A stretch of DNA of 64,000 nucleotides from Limnephilus marmoratus. Its lineage: Eukaryota; Arthropoda; Insecta; Trichoptera; Limnephilidae. Positions within the stretch are counted from its first letter, which is position 1; each line of letters starts with the position of its first letter. The notes under the pieces were generated by a model. It was not told where the DNA came from. It searched no databases and was given only the letters and a program-made list of their open reading frames with translations. The position numbers and the translations under genes are program-made. The DNA is taken from positions 32,742,040-32,806,039 of the forward strand of contig OU862930.1 in NCBI GenBank assembly GCA_917880885.1, in the 5' to 3' direction. Positions 10,099 through 21,840 of this stretch are shown here, in pieces.

Positions 10099-12094
10099 AA
10101 TTTTTTCTCACAATATGGTTGAGAATAATACTAGTGTAGTAGATAAATTAATTCGGAAATTCCCGGAGGTTTTTTCGGAGAAACTGGGTAGATTAAATAA
10201 ATATAAAGTACATTTGAAATTAAAAGAGAATGCGGAACCGAAATTCTGCAATCCGAGAAATATACCGTTTGCTTTAAAAGCAAAGATTGAATCGGAATTG
10301 GGCCGTTTACAATCGGAAGGTATTTTAGTTCCGGTAAACTATAGTAAGTTTGCGTCACCAATCGTTCCCATAGTAAAAAGTAATGGGGAAATAAGGATTT
10401 GCGGTGATTATAAGGCAACAATAAATCCACAGCTAGTGGTAGATAAATATCCGATGCCACGGATAGAATGGTTGTTTTCTCAAATGGCGGGTGGAATAAT
10501 TTTTTCCAAGATTGACTTGAGGCAAGCGTACCTACAATTAGAACTAGATGAGGAAAGTCAAGATTTCACAACTATATCTACTCATTTAGGATTGTTTAAA
10601 TTCACGAGATTAGTGTTTGGAATTAATAGCGCACCGGCTATTTTTTGTAAAACGATAGCTTCATGCTTGCAAGGTTTGAAAAAAACAGCTGTATTTTTAG
10701 ATGATATTGTGGTAACTGGAGATTCGGAAGAAGAACATAATGAGAATTTAACAGCAGTGTTAAATAAATTAAAAGATTGTGGATTTAGCGTAAATATCCA
10801 CAAGTGTATTTTTAAGGCGTCATCAGTAACTTTTCTAGGGTTTGAAGTTTCAAAAGAAGGAATTAAACCATTGAAAGACAAAACTATCGCTATTAGTAAA
10901 GTATCGCAACCTAAAGACATTACTGAATTACGAAGTTTTTTGGGGTTAGTGAACTTTTACAGGTCATTTGTACCTAATATGTCAGTACTACTAGATCCGT
11001 TACATAATTTATTGAGGAAAAATACACATTTTGAGTTTAATCAAAATTGCTTGGAAGCTTTTAATAAAATTAAGTCAATTTTATGTGATGATAGAGTGCT
11101 AGCTCATTATGATCCGGATGTAACATTGAAGATTGTTACAGATGCCTCAACAAAAGGGTTGGGGGCGACACTTTTACGTTGTTACGATAATAATTTGCAG
11201 AGACCGATTTCTTTTGTTTCTCGAAAATTAACTGAAGCAGAAAAGAAATATTCAATTTTGGACTTAGAAGCAACAGCTATTGTGTTTGCGTTGAAAAATT
11301 TTTTTGAGTATATTTATGGAAGGGAATTCATTTTAGAAATAGATAATGAACCGTTATGTAGAACTTTTGGTGATAAGAAAGGTATCCCAGTATTAGCGTG
11401 TAACAGACTTCAACGTTATGGTGTAATTCTTTCGTCGTTCAATTATAAAGTACAGTACGTGAAATCGGCATTGAACGGTTCGGATTATTTGTCTCGCGTT
11501 CCTGTCGAGGAACCAGTTCACGTAGAGAATGACTTTGATACTCAAATTCTAAGTTTATTTAAAAATAACAGAGATTTACCTATAGATGTCGAGGAAATTA
11601 AATCGGAATCAAGTACAGATAAAATTTTATTGGAAATTAAACATTATCTCAGAACAGGGTGGCCAAATAAAATTAACAAGGAGGATTCAAAATGGATTTA
11701 CTGGATTAAACGGAATGAATTATCCATAATTGATGATTGTTTTTTCTGGAATCATAGGCTAATAATTCCAGTAATTTTAAGAGAAAAAATTTTAAACTTG
11801 TTACATAGATCTCATCTAGGTATAGCAAAGATGAAAGGTTTAGCCAGAGGTATATTTTGGTGGCCAGGGATAGATGGAAATATTGAACTTTTAGCGAGAG
11901 GATGCGAAATTTGTTCAGAGGTTCAACCTTCGCAACCAAAGAGCGAATTGACTCCGTGGCCTATAACGGAAGAAATATGGAGTAGGGTGCATATTGATTA
12001 TGCGGGCCCAGTTGCAAATAAATATTTTCTTGTAATTATTGACTCAACCTCAAAATGGAGACTGTGTAGAAGTAAAGTCTCCAAATTCGTATAA
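10004..12094 (+). CDS. pol: Pol of gypsy element 1 (RT, RNase H, integrase N-terminus)
   Basis: About 696 codons. RT comes first, with KIDLRQAYLQ and the catalytic FLDD (in AVFLDDIVV). RNase H follows (TDASTKGLGA), then the integrase zinc domain with HRSHLG and CEIC, and the start of the DDE core at HIDYAGP. After DSTSKW (about 12058) the frame shifts by one base and the true sequence continues in another frame. The relation to gag is +1. Synthesis would be as Gag-Pol by frameshifting. It probably no longer makes active integrase. Confidence 0.85.
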   Translation: MEQLLFEGVISLKSLILDLRGVQSTLSQEGSEIFSHNMVENNTSVVDKLIRKFPEVFSEKLGRLNKYKVHLKLKENAEPKFCNPRNIPFALKAKIESELGRLQSEGILVPVNYSKFASPIVPIVKSNGEIRICGDYKATINPQLVVDKYPMPRIEWLFSQMAGGIIFSKIDLRQAYLQLELDEESQDFTTISTHLGLFKFTRLVFGINSAPAIFCKTIASCLQGLKKTAVFLDDIVVTGDSEEEHNENLTAVLNKLKDCGFSVNIHKCIFKASSVTFLGFEVSKEGIKPLKDKTIAISKVSQPKDITELRSFLGLVNFYRSFVPNMSVLLDPLHNLLRKNTHFEFNQNCLEAFNKIKSILCDDRVLAHYDPDVTLKIVTDASTKGLGATLLRCYDNNLQRPISFVSRKLTEAEKKYSILDLEATAIVFALKNFFEYIYGREFILEIDNEPLCRTFGDKKGIPVLACNRLQRYGVILSSFNYKVQYVKSALNGSDYLSRVPVEEPVHVENDFDTQILSLFKNNRDLPIDVEEIKSESSTDKILLEIKHYLRTGWPNKINKEDSKWIYWIKRNELSIIDDCFFWNHRLIIPVILREKILNLLHRSHLGIAKMKGLARGIFWWPGIDGNIELLARGCEICSEVQPSQPKSELTPWPITEEIWSRVHIDYAGPVANKYFLVIIDSTSKWRLCRSKVSKFV

Positions 12095-12507
12095 CACTAT
12101 TAAAATATTAAAGGGTTTATTTAGTTATTTCGGGAGTGTACAGACAATAGTTTCAGATAATGGAGCCGTTTTCATGTCAGCGGACTTCAAAGAGTTTTGT
12201 GAGATGAATAACATCAAACATTTAACTACTCCGGTAAATCATCCAAAATCAAACGGTCTAGCAGAAAACGCGGTTCGAACGTGTAAAAATTAAAAAAAAA
12301 AATAATGATAAGAAATAAGTTTCAGTCAGGTTATGAGGAAAAATTAGGAAATTTTTTAATTGATTACAGAAATGCACCACACTGTACAACTGGCTTAGAA
12401 CCTGCAGTTGTAATGTTTGGAAGGAAACTAAAGTCAAACTTAAACAGTTTTGTACCGAGAGGGGGGAGAGATAGGATAATTTAATTAAGAAAGTAACAAA
12501 ATTTAAA
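12059..12507 (+). pseudogene. Integrase core of gypsy element 1, frameshifted
   Basis: Continues the integrase after the break near 12058. VSDNGAVF holds the second catalytic Asp, and HPKSNGLAENAVR carries the catalytic Glu region. A stop at 12291-12293 and further shifts follow, then YRNAPHCTTGLEPA. At least two frame breaks separate it from the preceding and following segments. Confidence 0.75.
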
Positions 12508-12945
12508 ATGTCTAAATGTCAGGAAAATCAAAAATATTATTATAAGAGAAATAATAAAGAATCGGTGGGTTTTTCGATTAATCAAAAGGTAATGGTTAGA
12601 GATTTCAGAGACCAAAACAATGATAAATGGGTACCAGGGAAAGTATATAAACAATTAGGAAAAAAACTTTATATAATTGAGGTAAATTTAAATGGTAAAA
12701 TTATGCATTGGAAAAGGCATTTTGATCAGTTGTCTAAATTATGTGTATCATGGGAAAAGAAACACAGCAATCCTTATATCGCGTCTGAGACGAAGAGACT
12801 GTCGTATGACGATTACGATGTCTCCAGCTTTGTGCCGGATGACAGTCTAATGGGTCTTTCTCCTTCTCCTTCCAGCTCCAGTGATCCAGTGGCTTCTACG
12901 TCGGGAAATTGGAAGGACCGGCTACGACCACGAATACACAGATGA
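12508..12945 (+). CDS. Integrase C-terminal domain of gypsy element 1
   Basis: 145 codons: VGFSINQKVMVRDFR and WVPGKVYKQLG look like the SH3-like C-terminal integrase domain of gypsy elements. Low-complexity Ser/Pro residues and a stop follow. It is probably the end of the original polyprotein, isolated here by upstream frameshifts. Confidence 0.7.
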   Translation: MSKCQENQKYYYKRNNKESVGFSINQKVMVRDFRDQNNDKWVPGKVYKQLGKKLYIIEVNLNGKIMHWKRHFDQLSKLCVSWEKKHSNPYIASETKRLSYDDYDVSSFVPDDSLMGLSPSPSSSSDPVASTSGNWKDRLRPRIHR

Positions 12946-13078
12946 GTCAACGAAGACAGCACTCAGCTCTCGACTCAACATGAATTACTTACATTGTAAA
13001 TATTGGAATATTGTATGTGTTGTAAATAATTATCAGTTTCATGTTGTGTAACTGTCTTCGGATTTAAGTGTGGAGGGA

Positions 13079-13355
13079 TGTGGTGAACGTATGTCTTGCG
13101 GTATAAAAGAGACATGCATGTATGAGTGAGACAGCATAAGTAACGTATAAAAGGGTGTGATTGCTGTCTACCGTCCTCTTTGCATTCAGGCTTCCTACGA
13201 AGCACACCTGTACACAATCTCGGAATAAACATCAAAAGTCTACCTACGACTTATTATTGTCAATCACCCTGTACTGAGATCACCATCCCAAGAAGATCTG
13301 GATCCATACAACGGAGTCCAGATGGTAATGTTGATAATCGGCCACGGTCATCACA
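13079..13355 (+). repeat. 3' LTR of gypsy element 1
   Basis: 277 bp and nearly identical to 8190-8466. It is preceded by a purine-rich tract (GTGTGGAGGGA, 13068-13078) that would prime plus-strand synthesis, and followed by the GTGGA duplication. Confidence 0.9.
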
Positions 13356-13360
13356 GTGGA

Positions 13361-13735
13361 TACAATAATTTTACTGTATTCATAGAAGTAGATGGAAAAA
13401 CACACTCTAAAATGTTAGAAGAAACTAAGATAAATATTGGATGGAACAGATGTACTGTCTACGATCATCTCTCAGTTCTGAGATGTTTCAACTGCAACGG
13501 ATATAGACATAAGGCAGGGGACTGTAAAAATAAAAAATCTTGCGGAAGATGTTCAAACGAACATGATACGTCAGAGTGTAAGGAAAATATTGACAAAATG
13601 AAATGTATTAACTGCAAATTCACAAATGATAAACTTTCATTAAATTTGAACGATAACCATCAGGCATGGAGCAAGGAGTGTCCTATATACAAAAGAAATA
13701 TAGAATCAGAGAAGAGAAAAATTGATTTTTTAGGA
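13361..13735 (+). pseudogene. Non-LTR ORF1, C-terminal zinc-knuckle part
   Basis: Resumes the ORF1 interrupted at 8189. The segment TVFIEVDGKTHSKMLEE is followed by CCHC knuckles (CFNCNGYRHKAGDC, CGRCSNEHDTSEC, CINCKF) and a stop after KRKIDFLG. This is the usual arrangement of Jockey-type ORF1 proteins. Confidence 0.8.
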
Positions 13736-13749
13736 TAAAAAGAAAAGCA

Positions 13750-14685
13750 ACTGTATACTACTTAAATATCGCAAGCCTTTTGGCCCATGTAAATGAAGTT
13801 GAAGTATTATTGTAAGAAGTCAAACCAGAAATTTTAATGCTAAGTGAAACGTGAATAACCAACGATGTATACGATTCCGAAGTATCATTTATAGGGTATT
13901 CAACTGTAAGATGCGATACACATAGTCGACATACGGGAGGAGTGATTATGTTCATTAAAGATTGTGTATCTTTCAAAATAATATCAAATGAAGTATTTGA
14001 TGGAAAAAATACGTGGATTCTGGCAATACAAATAACAAAAAACTTGATTAAAGGAACCTACTCTGTATTATACCACTCACCAAACCAAAGCCATTCGAAA
14101 TTTTTAGATTTCTTCGAAAGTTGGTGTATTAAAAATATGAAAAATCAAGATATGTTTTACATAGCTGGTGACTTTAATATTGATATGAAAGTAAAGAATA
14201 CCTACAGTAATAGACTCCAAAGTTTAGTGAATGATCTAGGAATGAAACAACTTGTGACAAAACCAACGAGAATATCAAACGCATCAGCAACCATTATTGA
14301 TTTGGTTATATCAAATCATTTTTACTTGAACGTAAAGGTTGTGGATACACCAAAAATATCAGACCACGAAAACATAATAACACTACTTGAAACGAGTGTA
14401 ATAAAAAATGAGTCAAGGGAAATTATGTATAGAGATAAAAGGAACTATGATCACTTTAAATTCTGTGAAACTTTAAAAAATGGTATCTCACAAATTACTG
14501 AGTCTAATTCGTTAAATGACAAGGCAGAAAATTTCGTCAAAATTTTGACGTCCGCAATCGATAAAAATATGCCGATAAGAAGGGTTAAGTTTAAAAATAC
14601 TAAAAGATGGTATTCGATACCGTTACATAACCTTCAAAAACAGAGAGATAATGCTAAAGCAGCAAAATTTGGAACCATCCAATGA
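13750..14685 (+). pseudogene. Non-LTR ORF2 endonuclease domain
   Basis: The apurinic-endonuclease fold is recognisable by NIASLLAHVNEVE, MLSET, HTGGVIMFIKD, AGDFNIDM and ISDHENI. Two stops lie before 13942. The domain nicks target DNA to start reverse transcription. Broken here. Confidence 0.75.
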
Positions 14686-16532
14686 AAAATGGAATGCATA
14701 TAAAAAAATTCGCAATTTTTATTCAAAACAAATTAAAAAACATAAGTGCGATTACTATAAACAAAAATTAGAAACACAACAGAATGAGCCAAGAAAACTT
14801 TGGATAACACTAAAAGAAATCATAAAGGGCAAACAAAAAGAAGTTGTAAAATCGATTGATTTCCCAGATGGAAATGAAGAAGAAATTGAGAATATAGCGA
14901 CAAAATTTAACAACCACTTTATTTCGAGCATAGATCTTATAAGCGAAAGTATTCCAGAATGTCCTGTTAACAAACTAGACATAGACAGGCCTGTATGCAC
15001 CGATGAAGAGTTTAAGTTTAAAAATATAGATTTACCATACTTAAAAACATGAAATCGAAAGAATCTCCAGACGGTATTACAATAAATATAATCAAAGACT
15101 CCATTAATATTATTGGCGAATCGATGGTCCAAATTATCAATGAATCTCTGAATAGTGGAGTGTTTCCCAAAACTTGGAAGACATCTGTAATAACTCCTAT
15201 TCCGAAAATCGATAACCCAAAAAAATTTGACGAATTCCGACCGATAAATTGCTTACCCAAATATGAACAAATACTTGAATACATTGTAAAGGAATATATT
15301 GAGACAAAGCAGATATTAGTTCGACAACAATCGGGTTTTAGAAATAAATTTTCTTGTGAAACCGCTATTAACTATGTAGGTAATACAAGAATGGACAAAT
15401 TATAGAGATAAAAACAGTAAAATTATTGCAGTATTTTTAGATTTAAAAAGGGCATTTGAAACAATCGATAGAGACAGATTAATAAAAAAATTAAGAAATA
15501 TTGGAATTAACGGTAAAAAAATTAATTGGTTTGTTGATTATCTATCAGGAAGATCGCAAGTAACAAAATATGGTGGAATAACATCTGATCCACGTCATAC
15601 TAGCAAAGGCGTTCCACAGGGATCTGTCCTAGGTCCATTGTTATTCATTATATATATATATATATATATGATATTGTTAAAGTTTTTAAGCATTGTGCCA
15701 TTAAATTATTTGCTGATGATACATCGTTATATATAGCCAGAAAAAAATTACAGGATGCCATTGAAGAGATACAAAATGACTTAAATAATGTAACGCTTTG
15801 GTTAAACATAAACAAACTAAAACTGAATGTTATGAAAACTAAATTTTTGATTATAGATAGTCAAGGTGGAACTGAACATGCAATACTAATCATTGATAAC
15901 AAAAATATAGAAAGGGTTAACAATAATAAATATCTGGGTGTAATATTAGACGATAAATTAAAATTCGACAAACACTTCGATTACATATCTAAGAAAATTG
16001 CTAAAAAAGTTGGCTTCTTAAAAAGGATTAGGAATAACTTGGATCTCAAGACAACGCACCTTGTATACAATTCTATTGTAACTCCTCATTTAAATTATTG
16101 TTCTAGTGTTCTGTTCTTATGTAACGAGACCCAAAATAATAAACTACAGGTTATACAAAATAGGGGAATGAGGATGATTCTGAAATGTAATATCTTTACT
16201 AGAGTTAAAACTATGTTACAAAACTTAAATATGATGACAAATAAACACAACATATAATATATAATACGTTAACAATGATGTACAAGCTTAAAAATAACAT
16301 GCTCCCTAAATATCTGCAAACTAATATTATGTACCATGAAAATATTCACAATTATCCTACGAGGAGTTGCCGAGACTTCAGGCTTCCCAAAACTAAACAT
16401 ACGTGTACACAGAACAGCGTGATTTATAAAGGTCAAAAACTTTATAATAACCTACCAAATTCCATAAAGGAAGCCTCAAGTCTTGGCACTTTTCGTAAAA
16501 CATGTGCTACATACATTAAGAAAAATGTATGA
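14651..16532 (+). pseudogene. Non-LTR ORF2 reverse transcriptase
   Basis: Several frames in succession carry RT blocks: SPDGITINIIK, FRPINCLPKYEQ, AVFLDLKRAFETIDR (motif A), KGVPQGSVLGPLLF (motif B), KLFADDTSLY (motif C), NKYLGVILDDKLKF and a C-terminal YNNLPNSIKE block. Frameshifts occur near 14690, 15050, 15400 and 16260, and a TA repeat at 15648-15669 sits right after motif B. Dead copy. Confidence 0.8.
15648..15669. repeat. (TA)n microsatellite inside RT
   Basis: Alternating TA between motifs B and C of the RT. It expands codons that normally read ILYINDI and disrupts the frame. Confidence 0.85.
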
Positions 16533-16835
16533 ATTGTATTTATTTGTATTAACTGTATGTCTTAAACCCTATTGTTTGTATTTCTAACTGGAGTAACTGT
16601 ATTTCTTTTTAAAACTGTATTCTTTCCGTTATAATTTTATGACTCTATTTATTTTATTATGTATTTTATATTTTTTAATACTAGATGTATGAACATTTGC
16701 TTACATCTAAATAAAGTTACAAAAACAAACAAACAAAACTCAGTATTTAATTGAAGCATCTATATATAATACTTCTAAGCGAACAAATTTTCAAAACAAA
16801 AACATATGATTTTGTATGATTTTGCATTATTTACT

Positions 16836-16885
16836 ATGGCTTCATCTTAAATGGCAAGAGCTCTACCGATTAAGCTACGGAGCCC
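16836..16885 (-). other. tRNA-like 5' half (SINE head fragment)
   Basis: On the minus strand: GGGCTCCGTAGCTTAATCGG followed by TAGAGCTC, i.e. acceptor and D-arm with an internal A-box-like sequence. There is no T-arm, so it is not a full tRNA gene. It probably belongs to the SINE family of 6760-6912. Confidence 0.5.
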
Positions 16886-17094
16886 ATATGAAATTCGGTC
16901 ACTTTTAACTGTATCATACTTCGACTAAGAACTACCAACATTATCTTCATTTTCTTAACGCACGTATTATTGGCTGCTATCTTTATATATGATTGCAAGA
17001 TTCAACTCGAACTAAATGCAATCTAGATAGTGTCTGGATAAATTTTTATCCATTTTATTTTTAATACTCTTTTCTAATAATTTACTTTTTAATA

Positions 17095-17185
17095 CATCCC
17101 AGCGGACCCAATATCTTTTCTGATTTTTCTGTCTCAGATTTTCGATTAAGTTTCGCTAATATTGTCTTCATTTAATTAAATTTTA
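17095..17185 (+). mobile_element. SINE tail copy
   Basis: Matches the complement of 6760-6870 (CCCAGCGGA...CTGTCTCAGATTTTCGATTA), without the tRNA-like head. Confidence 0.5.
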
Positions 17186-17199
17186 TAAATTCTACTCCT

Positions 17200-18773
17200 T
17201 AGTTGATTGATTGATATTGCGTTAGAGTCCCCAAATAATAATTACACAAGCAACAATCATGAACATGAAAACGGGTTTTCTTTGATTCTGGCAGCACATA
17301 CATAGTCTGCAAATAGAATATTATAACTAATAAGAGGATGTTTTCCTTCGAAATGTGTCAACAGATGAATCCAACAAATTTACATTCTCAACACAAACTT
17401 GGTTTGAATTGTCTGTATGCGGCGAATTAAAAGTACACTCAGAACATGAATATGGTTTATCTTTGATTCTGGCAGTACATACAGAGTCTGCAACTAGAAT
17501 TTTATAACTGAACTTCGAATTAGATAATGATTTAGTTTGAATTGTGACAGCAGATGAATCCTCAAATGGAATTTTACATTCTGAAAACTGGTTTAACTCT
17601 TCGAATAATTAGAACTCTTCGAATAATTAGAACTTCGAATAATTAGTGAGTTCCACAATATTTCATTTTTAAAGTTTTGCCTGTAACTGTTTGTGCACAA
17701 AATTTCCGGTTCTTCCCATGCATTTTAAATGTTCCTTTTTTTGCTATTTTTTAACCTTTTGCAATAAACAAAATTGTTCTAAAATCTAGATAAAGTAATT
17801 TTTCCGACGTGCTTATTAGAACATTATTGTTTCTAAATATAAAAAATTTTGGCTTGGGAAATGTGAATTGGCCCAAAAATACAAGCCTCCGAATATTCGA
17901 ATAAAAGTACCTAAAATATAATAAACCTAAAAATTTGAAATACAGATTTCTTTTCTTAAAAAAAATGTAATAAAACTGTATCTTAATTTTTTACCGCAAT
18001 CACAAATATATTTTAAAAATAAATGTGTGGGACATAATTTCATAATTTTATTTTAAAAATAAATGTGTGAGACAATTTTCATCTCCTGCGATAAGACGAG
18101 TTAAATTAAATCTGTATTTTTTGTCAAATTAAAACTACACTCAGAATATGAAAATGGTTTCTCTTTGATTCTGGTAGCACATACATATTCTGCAACTAGA
18201 ATTTTATATCTTTTTTTTTTTTTTTTAATATATCTTTATTGAACAAAAAAAATTAAGATTTATAACTACAAAAACAAAAAGTACATCATAAGTACAGTAA
18301 AAGTAGAGTTTAGAAGTTGGATAATGACAAAAGTTAATAACAGAAAACAAAATACATATATACAGTAGGTACTTAAACAATAGAGATTTATAATTATAAA
18401 TTTAGATTTCTCGTAACCTGCCTCACTAGGCTAGCCTGTGTTGAGGCAGTAATTTTACGTCAATTTATTATACTGTGAACATACCTACACTTATATTAGA
18501 ATAAAATCACGCAATACAATGGTTGCATTAATAATAACAATAATATTGGTACAATAATAACAGCATTGGTTCAATACTAATTTCGAATTTGGGTGAGTGC
18601 ACCGGTAAATGCTCTATCATTATTTTATCTGCACTTCTAATAATGGTATCTTTCGAAATGTATCCTCAGATTCAAAAAGACAAAGTGCGAGGGAATATAT
18701 GTAAAGGGGCGCCCCTTTATGTCCGGCTCCCTGGGCGGTCGCCCAACCGCGCCCTACCCTAACGCCGCTACTG
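17200..18773 (-). mobile_element. hAT-associated decayed zinc-finger repeat
   Basis: Several finger-derived units (plus-strand signature ACTCAGAACATGAATATGG and relatives, coding sense minus) run from about 17240 to 18700. They end in a GC-rich hAT-like terminus whose complement is CAGTAGCGGCGTTAGGG, ending at 18773. A retroposon sits inside at about 18206-18618. The left terminus was not identified. Confidence 0.5.
18206..18618 (-). mobile_element. 5'-truncated retroposon (poly-A tail, minus orientation)
   Basis: A T-run at about 18212-18228 followed by the complement of a TTCAATAAAGATATATT polyadenylation signal marks the 3' end of a minus-strand non-LTR copy. It interrupts a zinc-finger repeat unit that resumes at about 18619. 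A possible short duplication (ATTTTAT) flanks it. It has no coding region. Confidence 0.6.
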
Positions 18774-18785
18774 CCACTACTGGTA

Positions 18786-18904
18786 CAACGGACCCAACTC
18801 ATCGTTGCAATATTTTCAAGTTGTGGTATGAAGTTAAGTTTAGTGTCATTAGTTACACCTAAATCATTAATTTCAGAGATATTGATTATATTAGTATTAA
18901 ACAT
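18786..18904 (-). pseudogene. Small non-LTR RT thumb fragment
   Basis: About 35 residues containing INDLGVTNDTKLNFIPQ, the conserved block after the RT palm in Jockey-type elements. It ends where the hAT terminus begins. Confidence 0.5.
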
Positions 18905-19255
18905 TGATTATATTATTACTTACTTGATTATATTAGTAACCAGCTTTTTCTCGCGGCTTCACTCGCATGGTGTAAGGGGGGTTCCCACTCCGCCTCCTCA
19001 ACTTCCCCCCTCTCATTTTATTCATTGATAAAGTATAATATGTAATAAGGGAATCCATAAATTTAAATCATGACATTGACTGAAAAACACTTTTTTAATT
19101 TATTTTATTTGAATATAATTACATCTAATACAATATAAAGATATGGGTAGTCCCACAAAGCTGTAACAGAACAGCTTGTCTGTAGGTTCTACCGTAAAAT
19201 ATTATTAAATAACACAAATTAGCTTAAGTTACAATATTAATACATAATAAAAGAT

Positions 19256-20500
19256 TTAGGACAGATAAATATGTTGTTCATTTATTAACCACTTTTTTGT
19301 CAGTTTAGGGCAGGGTTCCTCATTATTTTTTAAATTAATGTTTTGAGTCAACATGTTATAGATCAAAGGTATCATATATTCGAGCGTTCTGGTACCATAC
19401 TTATTTGATATTCGTGGTATTTTTAGGCCTTTATTTTCGGTTGTGTGACTATGCACCAATAACTTTTTATACGCGCTTTCTCCCGAATTATCCATAATTA
19501 ACAGATACCAGAGAAGCCCTTTAATTGGAAGTAGGCCCTCAGACCCATACAGTAATTTTAAGTTGTTTCTTTGCTTGTAAATGCAAGGTTTAACAATTTT
19601 TTTTAATTATAGCAGTTTGCAAATTTTGAATGAATTTAATATTAATTATGCTCGAGTGTCCCCAAGTTCGAGTTCCATACATCTAAGTATGGATTCGACC
19701 ATCGAATGATAAGTTTGGGAGTGCATCGAGGCAACACAAATTTTAATTTATAAGAATTACTCGCCAAACATCGGAGCTGATTACAGATTTTGATAACTTG
19801 TTTACCCCATTTGAGGTTATTGTCTACGATTATGCCAAGGTAAGTGTATTCATTTGTAAAATCAATTTTTTCACATTGGCAATTATTTTCAATTTTCCTA
19901 TGTATGCATTCAAAATTATGTGCAATTATTTTAGGTAAATTCCACATTTTCAAGCTCGGTGATCTTATATACATACATTTAGTTTTTTTGACATAAATAA
20001 TTAGACCTACATCGTGAGACCATTTGAGTAGCTCGTTAAAGTCTCTTTGTAATTCTTTAATAGCTATTTCCGAGTTTTCATTAGCTACAACTAGTGCTGT
20101 ATCATCTGCAAAAATGAATTTACGGGCTATTTTAAAAAGTTTAGACAAGGCAATAACATAAATAATGTATAATTTTGGGCCCAAAATTGACCCTTGCGGT
20201 AATCCTGATTTGATAAATCTAAAACTACTCATTTTATTCAAAATCTTCACATACATTTTTCTATTTGTTAAATAGTTTTTGAAAAATGATAGGAGTTTAC
20301 CGTGGATTCCTATGAATTCAAGTACCTTGATTAATTGTGTGTGGCTCAGTGTATCGAAAGCTTTTGAGAAGTCAATAAATAATACTAGTACATGTTTTCT
20401 AGAGTTAAGTTGTGAATTTATATAATTTGAAAATTTTTCGAGAAGTTTATCACAGCTTTTTTTTTTGAAGCCATACTGACATTGATGACGATGACGCTGG
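19256..20500 (-). pseudogene. Non-LTR reverse transcriptase, 5'-truncated
   Basis: Read on the minus strand: LFIDFSKAFDTLSH (motif A), KSGLPQGSILGP (motif B), KFIFADDTALVV (motif C), TYLGIIVDNNLKW, and after frame breaks a C-terminal block (KYGTRTLEYMIP) ending at 19256. It is Jockey-superfamily in type. Upstream endonuclease and ORF1 are missing, as expected of 5' truncation. The 3' untranslated part probably extends to about 19090. Confidence 0.8.
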
Positions 20501-20510
20501 CTTGAAAAAT

Positions 20511-21413
20511 TTCACTTTTTGAAGATTTAAGTAAGAAGATGCACATTATCAAAATTGTTTATATCTGTTATGGCTTTGTTGTGTATTTTTGTATTATGGT
20601 TCTAAATTTCAATTTGTCGTTATTTTGTTGGTCAATGACACACATATTATTAACAATATCATTAATAAATTTGTAAATATTGTTTATAATGCTAATAAAT
20701 AATATAAAAGAAGACTTCTCTCAGTTTACTTTTGATAAGGTTCATGCTTGAAAATATTGTTCGCATGGATATATAGAACGATTATGTTCGCATGAATATG
20801 TAGAAAGTAAAAGAACAGCAAACGCGAATTTTTTCAGCTGATCATAAGAGTCAGAACATTTCAGGCGTTTAAGATAACCATGTTTTCCTTCTCCAGAACT
20901 TTCAAAGCAGACCACTTGTGTTGTGAACTTAGCTCACATTTCTTCTTCTTACAAAGCACAAAGACGTTTAAATTTAGAACTCGATAGTTACCTACTTGTT
21001 TTTTAAATCCAACAATTGTATTTCAAAGTTGCCAATTAAGAGGGCGTTTGATCAATGCTAAGATCATTCTGCTGTTTTTAAATTCCTGAAACCTGCTGAG
21101 AAACGCTTCCCTCATATTTAAAATGATGGTTTTGGAGTAGTGTTTGTCAATAAAGGAATTATTTTCTTGGCGATAGTTCAGCAGACTCGGAAAGTGAAAT
21201 TAAGTTTCCCCTTCAAAATCTTAAGCATAAAGGGACAATTTGTTTTCGAATGAAATGACTTCTTCTAACAACGAAAAATTTGTGTTTCCTATCCCTTGAC
21301 GTAAAGTCTTCAACGAAATTAATTTTTTGGTCCGTGGAAATTGGCGCCAGAACCGCACTTAAGGGGCCAAAGGGCCGCATGCGGCTCCGGAGCCGCACTA
21401 TGCCGACCTCCGG
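20511..21413. mobile_element. Sequence ending in a hAT-like terminus
   Basis: The right edge, 21359-21413, reads as the complement of CCGGAGGTCGGCATAGTGCG followed by GCTCCGGAGCCGCATG, a common hAT end. I found no transposase or left terminus. The AT-rich remainder shows no gene. Confidence 0.35.
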
Positions 21414-21639
21414 TCTTAACAGATAACTGCTAGTTTCGAGCAAGAAAAAATTTTGTGATTGATTTTGTGAAATTGCAATTCAATTCGTAATGCACGGACT
21501 AAAAAAGTGTCTTGATAAAGTCACTTCGAGAAAAGGCATAACAGCAGACAAAATACGAAAAAGTTTATTCTGCAATGTTAGTTCACACGTACTTCTTCAA
21601 ATCAATCATTTCAGAAGACGAATAGCTGAAGATCATAAA

Positions 21640-21835
21640 AAAAAGTGTTTTCTCAACAGTAAGTCAGCAGGTGACTCGTCAGAAGATGAATAAATGTACT
21701 CGGAACAAGAAAAATATTTTTGTTCACCGTGAGTCAGCATGTGCTTCGTCAGATTGCTCCTTTGAGAACATGAATAGTAGCACTTCGAACATAAAAAACC
21801 TTTCCCCCATTGTGATTTAGCATGACAACCTGATC
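21640..21835 (-). pseudogene. C2H2 zinc-finger array fragment
   Basis: Minus-strand translation gives finger remnants (SNLTKHMLTHG, YFSCSEYIYSSS) like those of the gene at 28413-31631. It is interrupted on the right by gypsy element 2. The original array may have been continuous with that gene, 4-6 kb away once later insertions are removed. Confidence 0.65.
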
Positions 21836-21840
21836 ATGAT

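Larger units (their letters stand above)
8190..13355 (+). mobile_element. Ty3/gypsy LTR retrotransposon (nearly full length)
   Basis: The two 277-bp LTRs are nearly identical and the target duplication is GTGGA (8185-8189 and 13356-13360). The internal order is gag, protease, RT, RNase H, integrase, which is the Ty3/gypsy order. It is inserted inside ORF1 of a non-LTR element in the same orientation. The LTRs differ at about three sites by eye, so insertion is recent, but the integrase frame is already broken. Confidence 0.9.
7555..16735 (+). mobile_element. Jockey-type non-LTR retrotransposon, split by a gypsy element
   Basis: With the LTR element at 8190-13355 removed, the order is a zinc-knuckle ORF1, an apurinic-type endonuclease, an RT and an A-rich 3' end (AATAAAGTTACAAAAACAAAC, about 16710-16735). 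This is the layout of the Jockey superfamily. Stops and frameshifts in both ORFs show that it is dead. ORF1's start resembles that of the second copy at 26409, so the two are one family. Confidence 0.8.
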
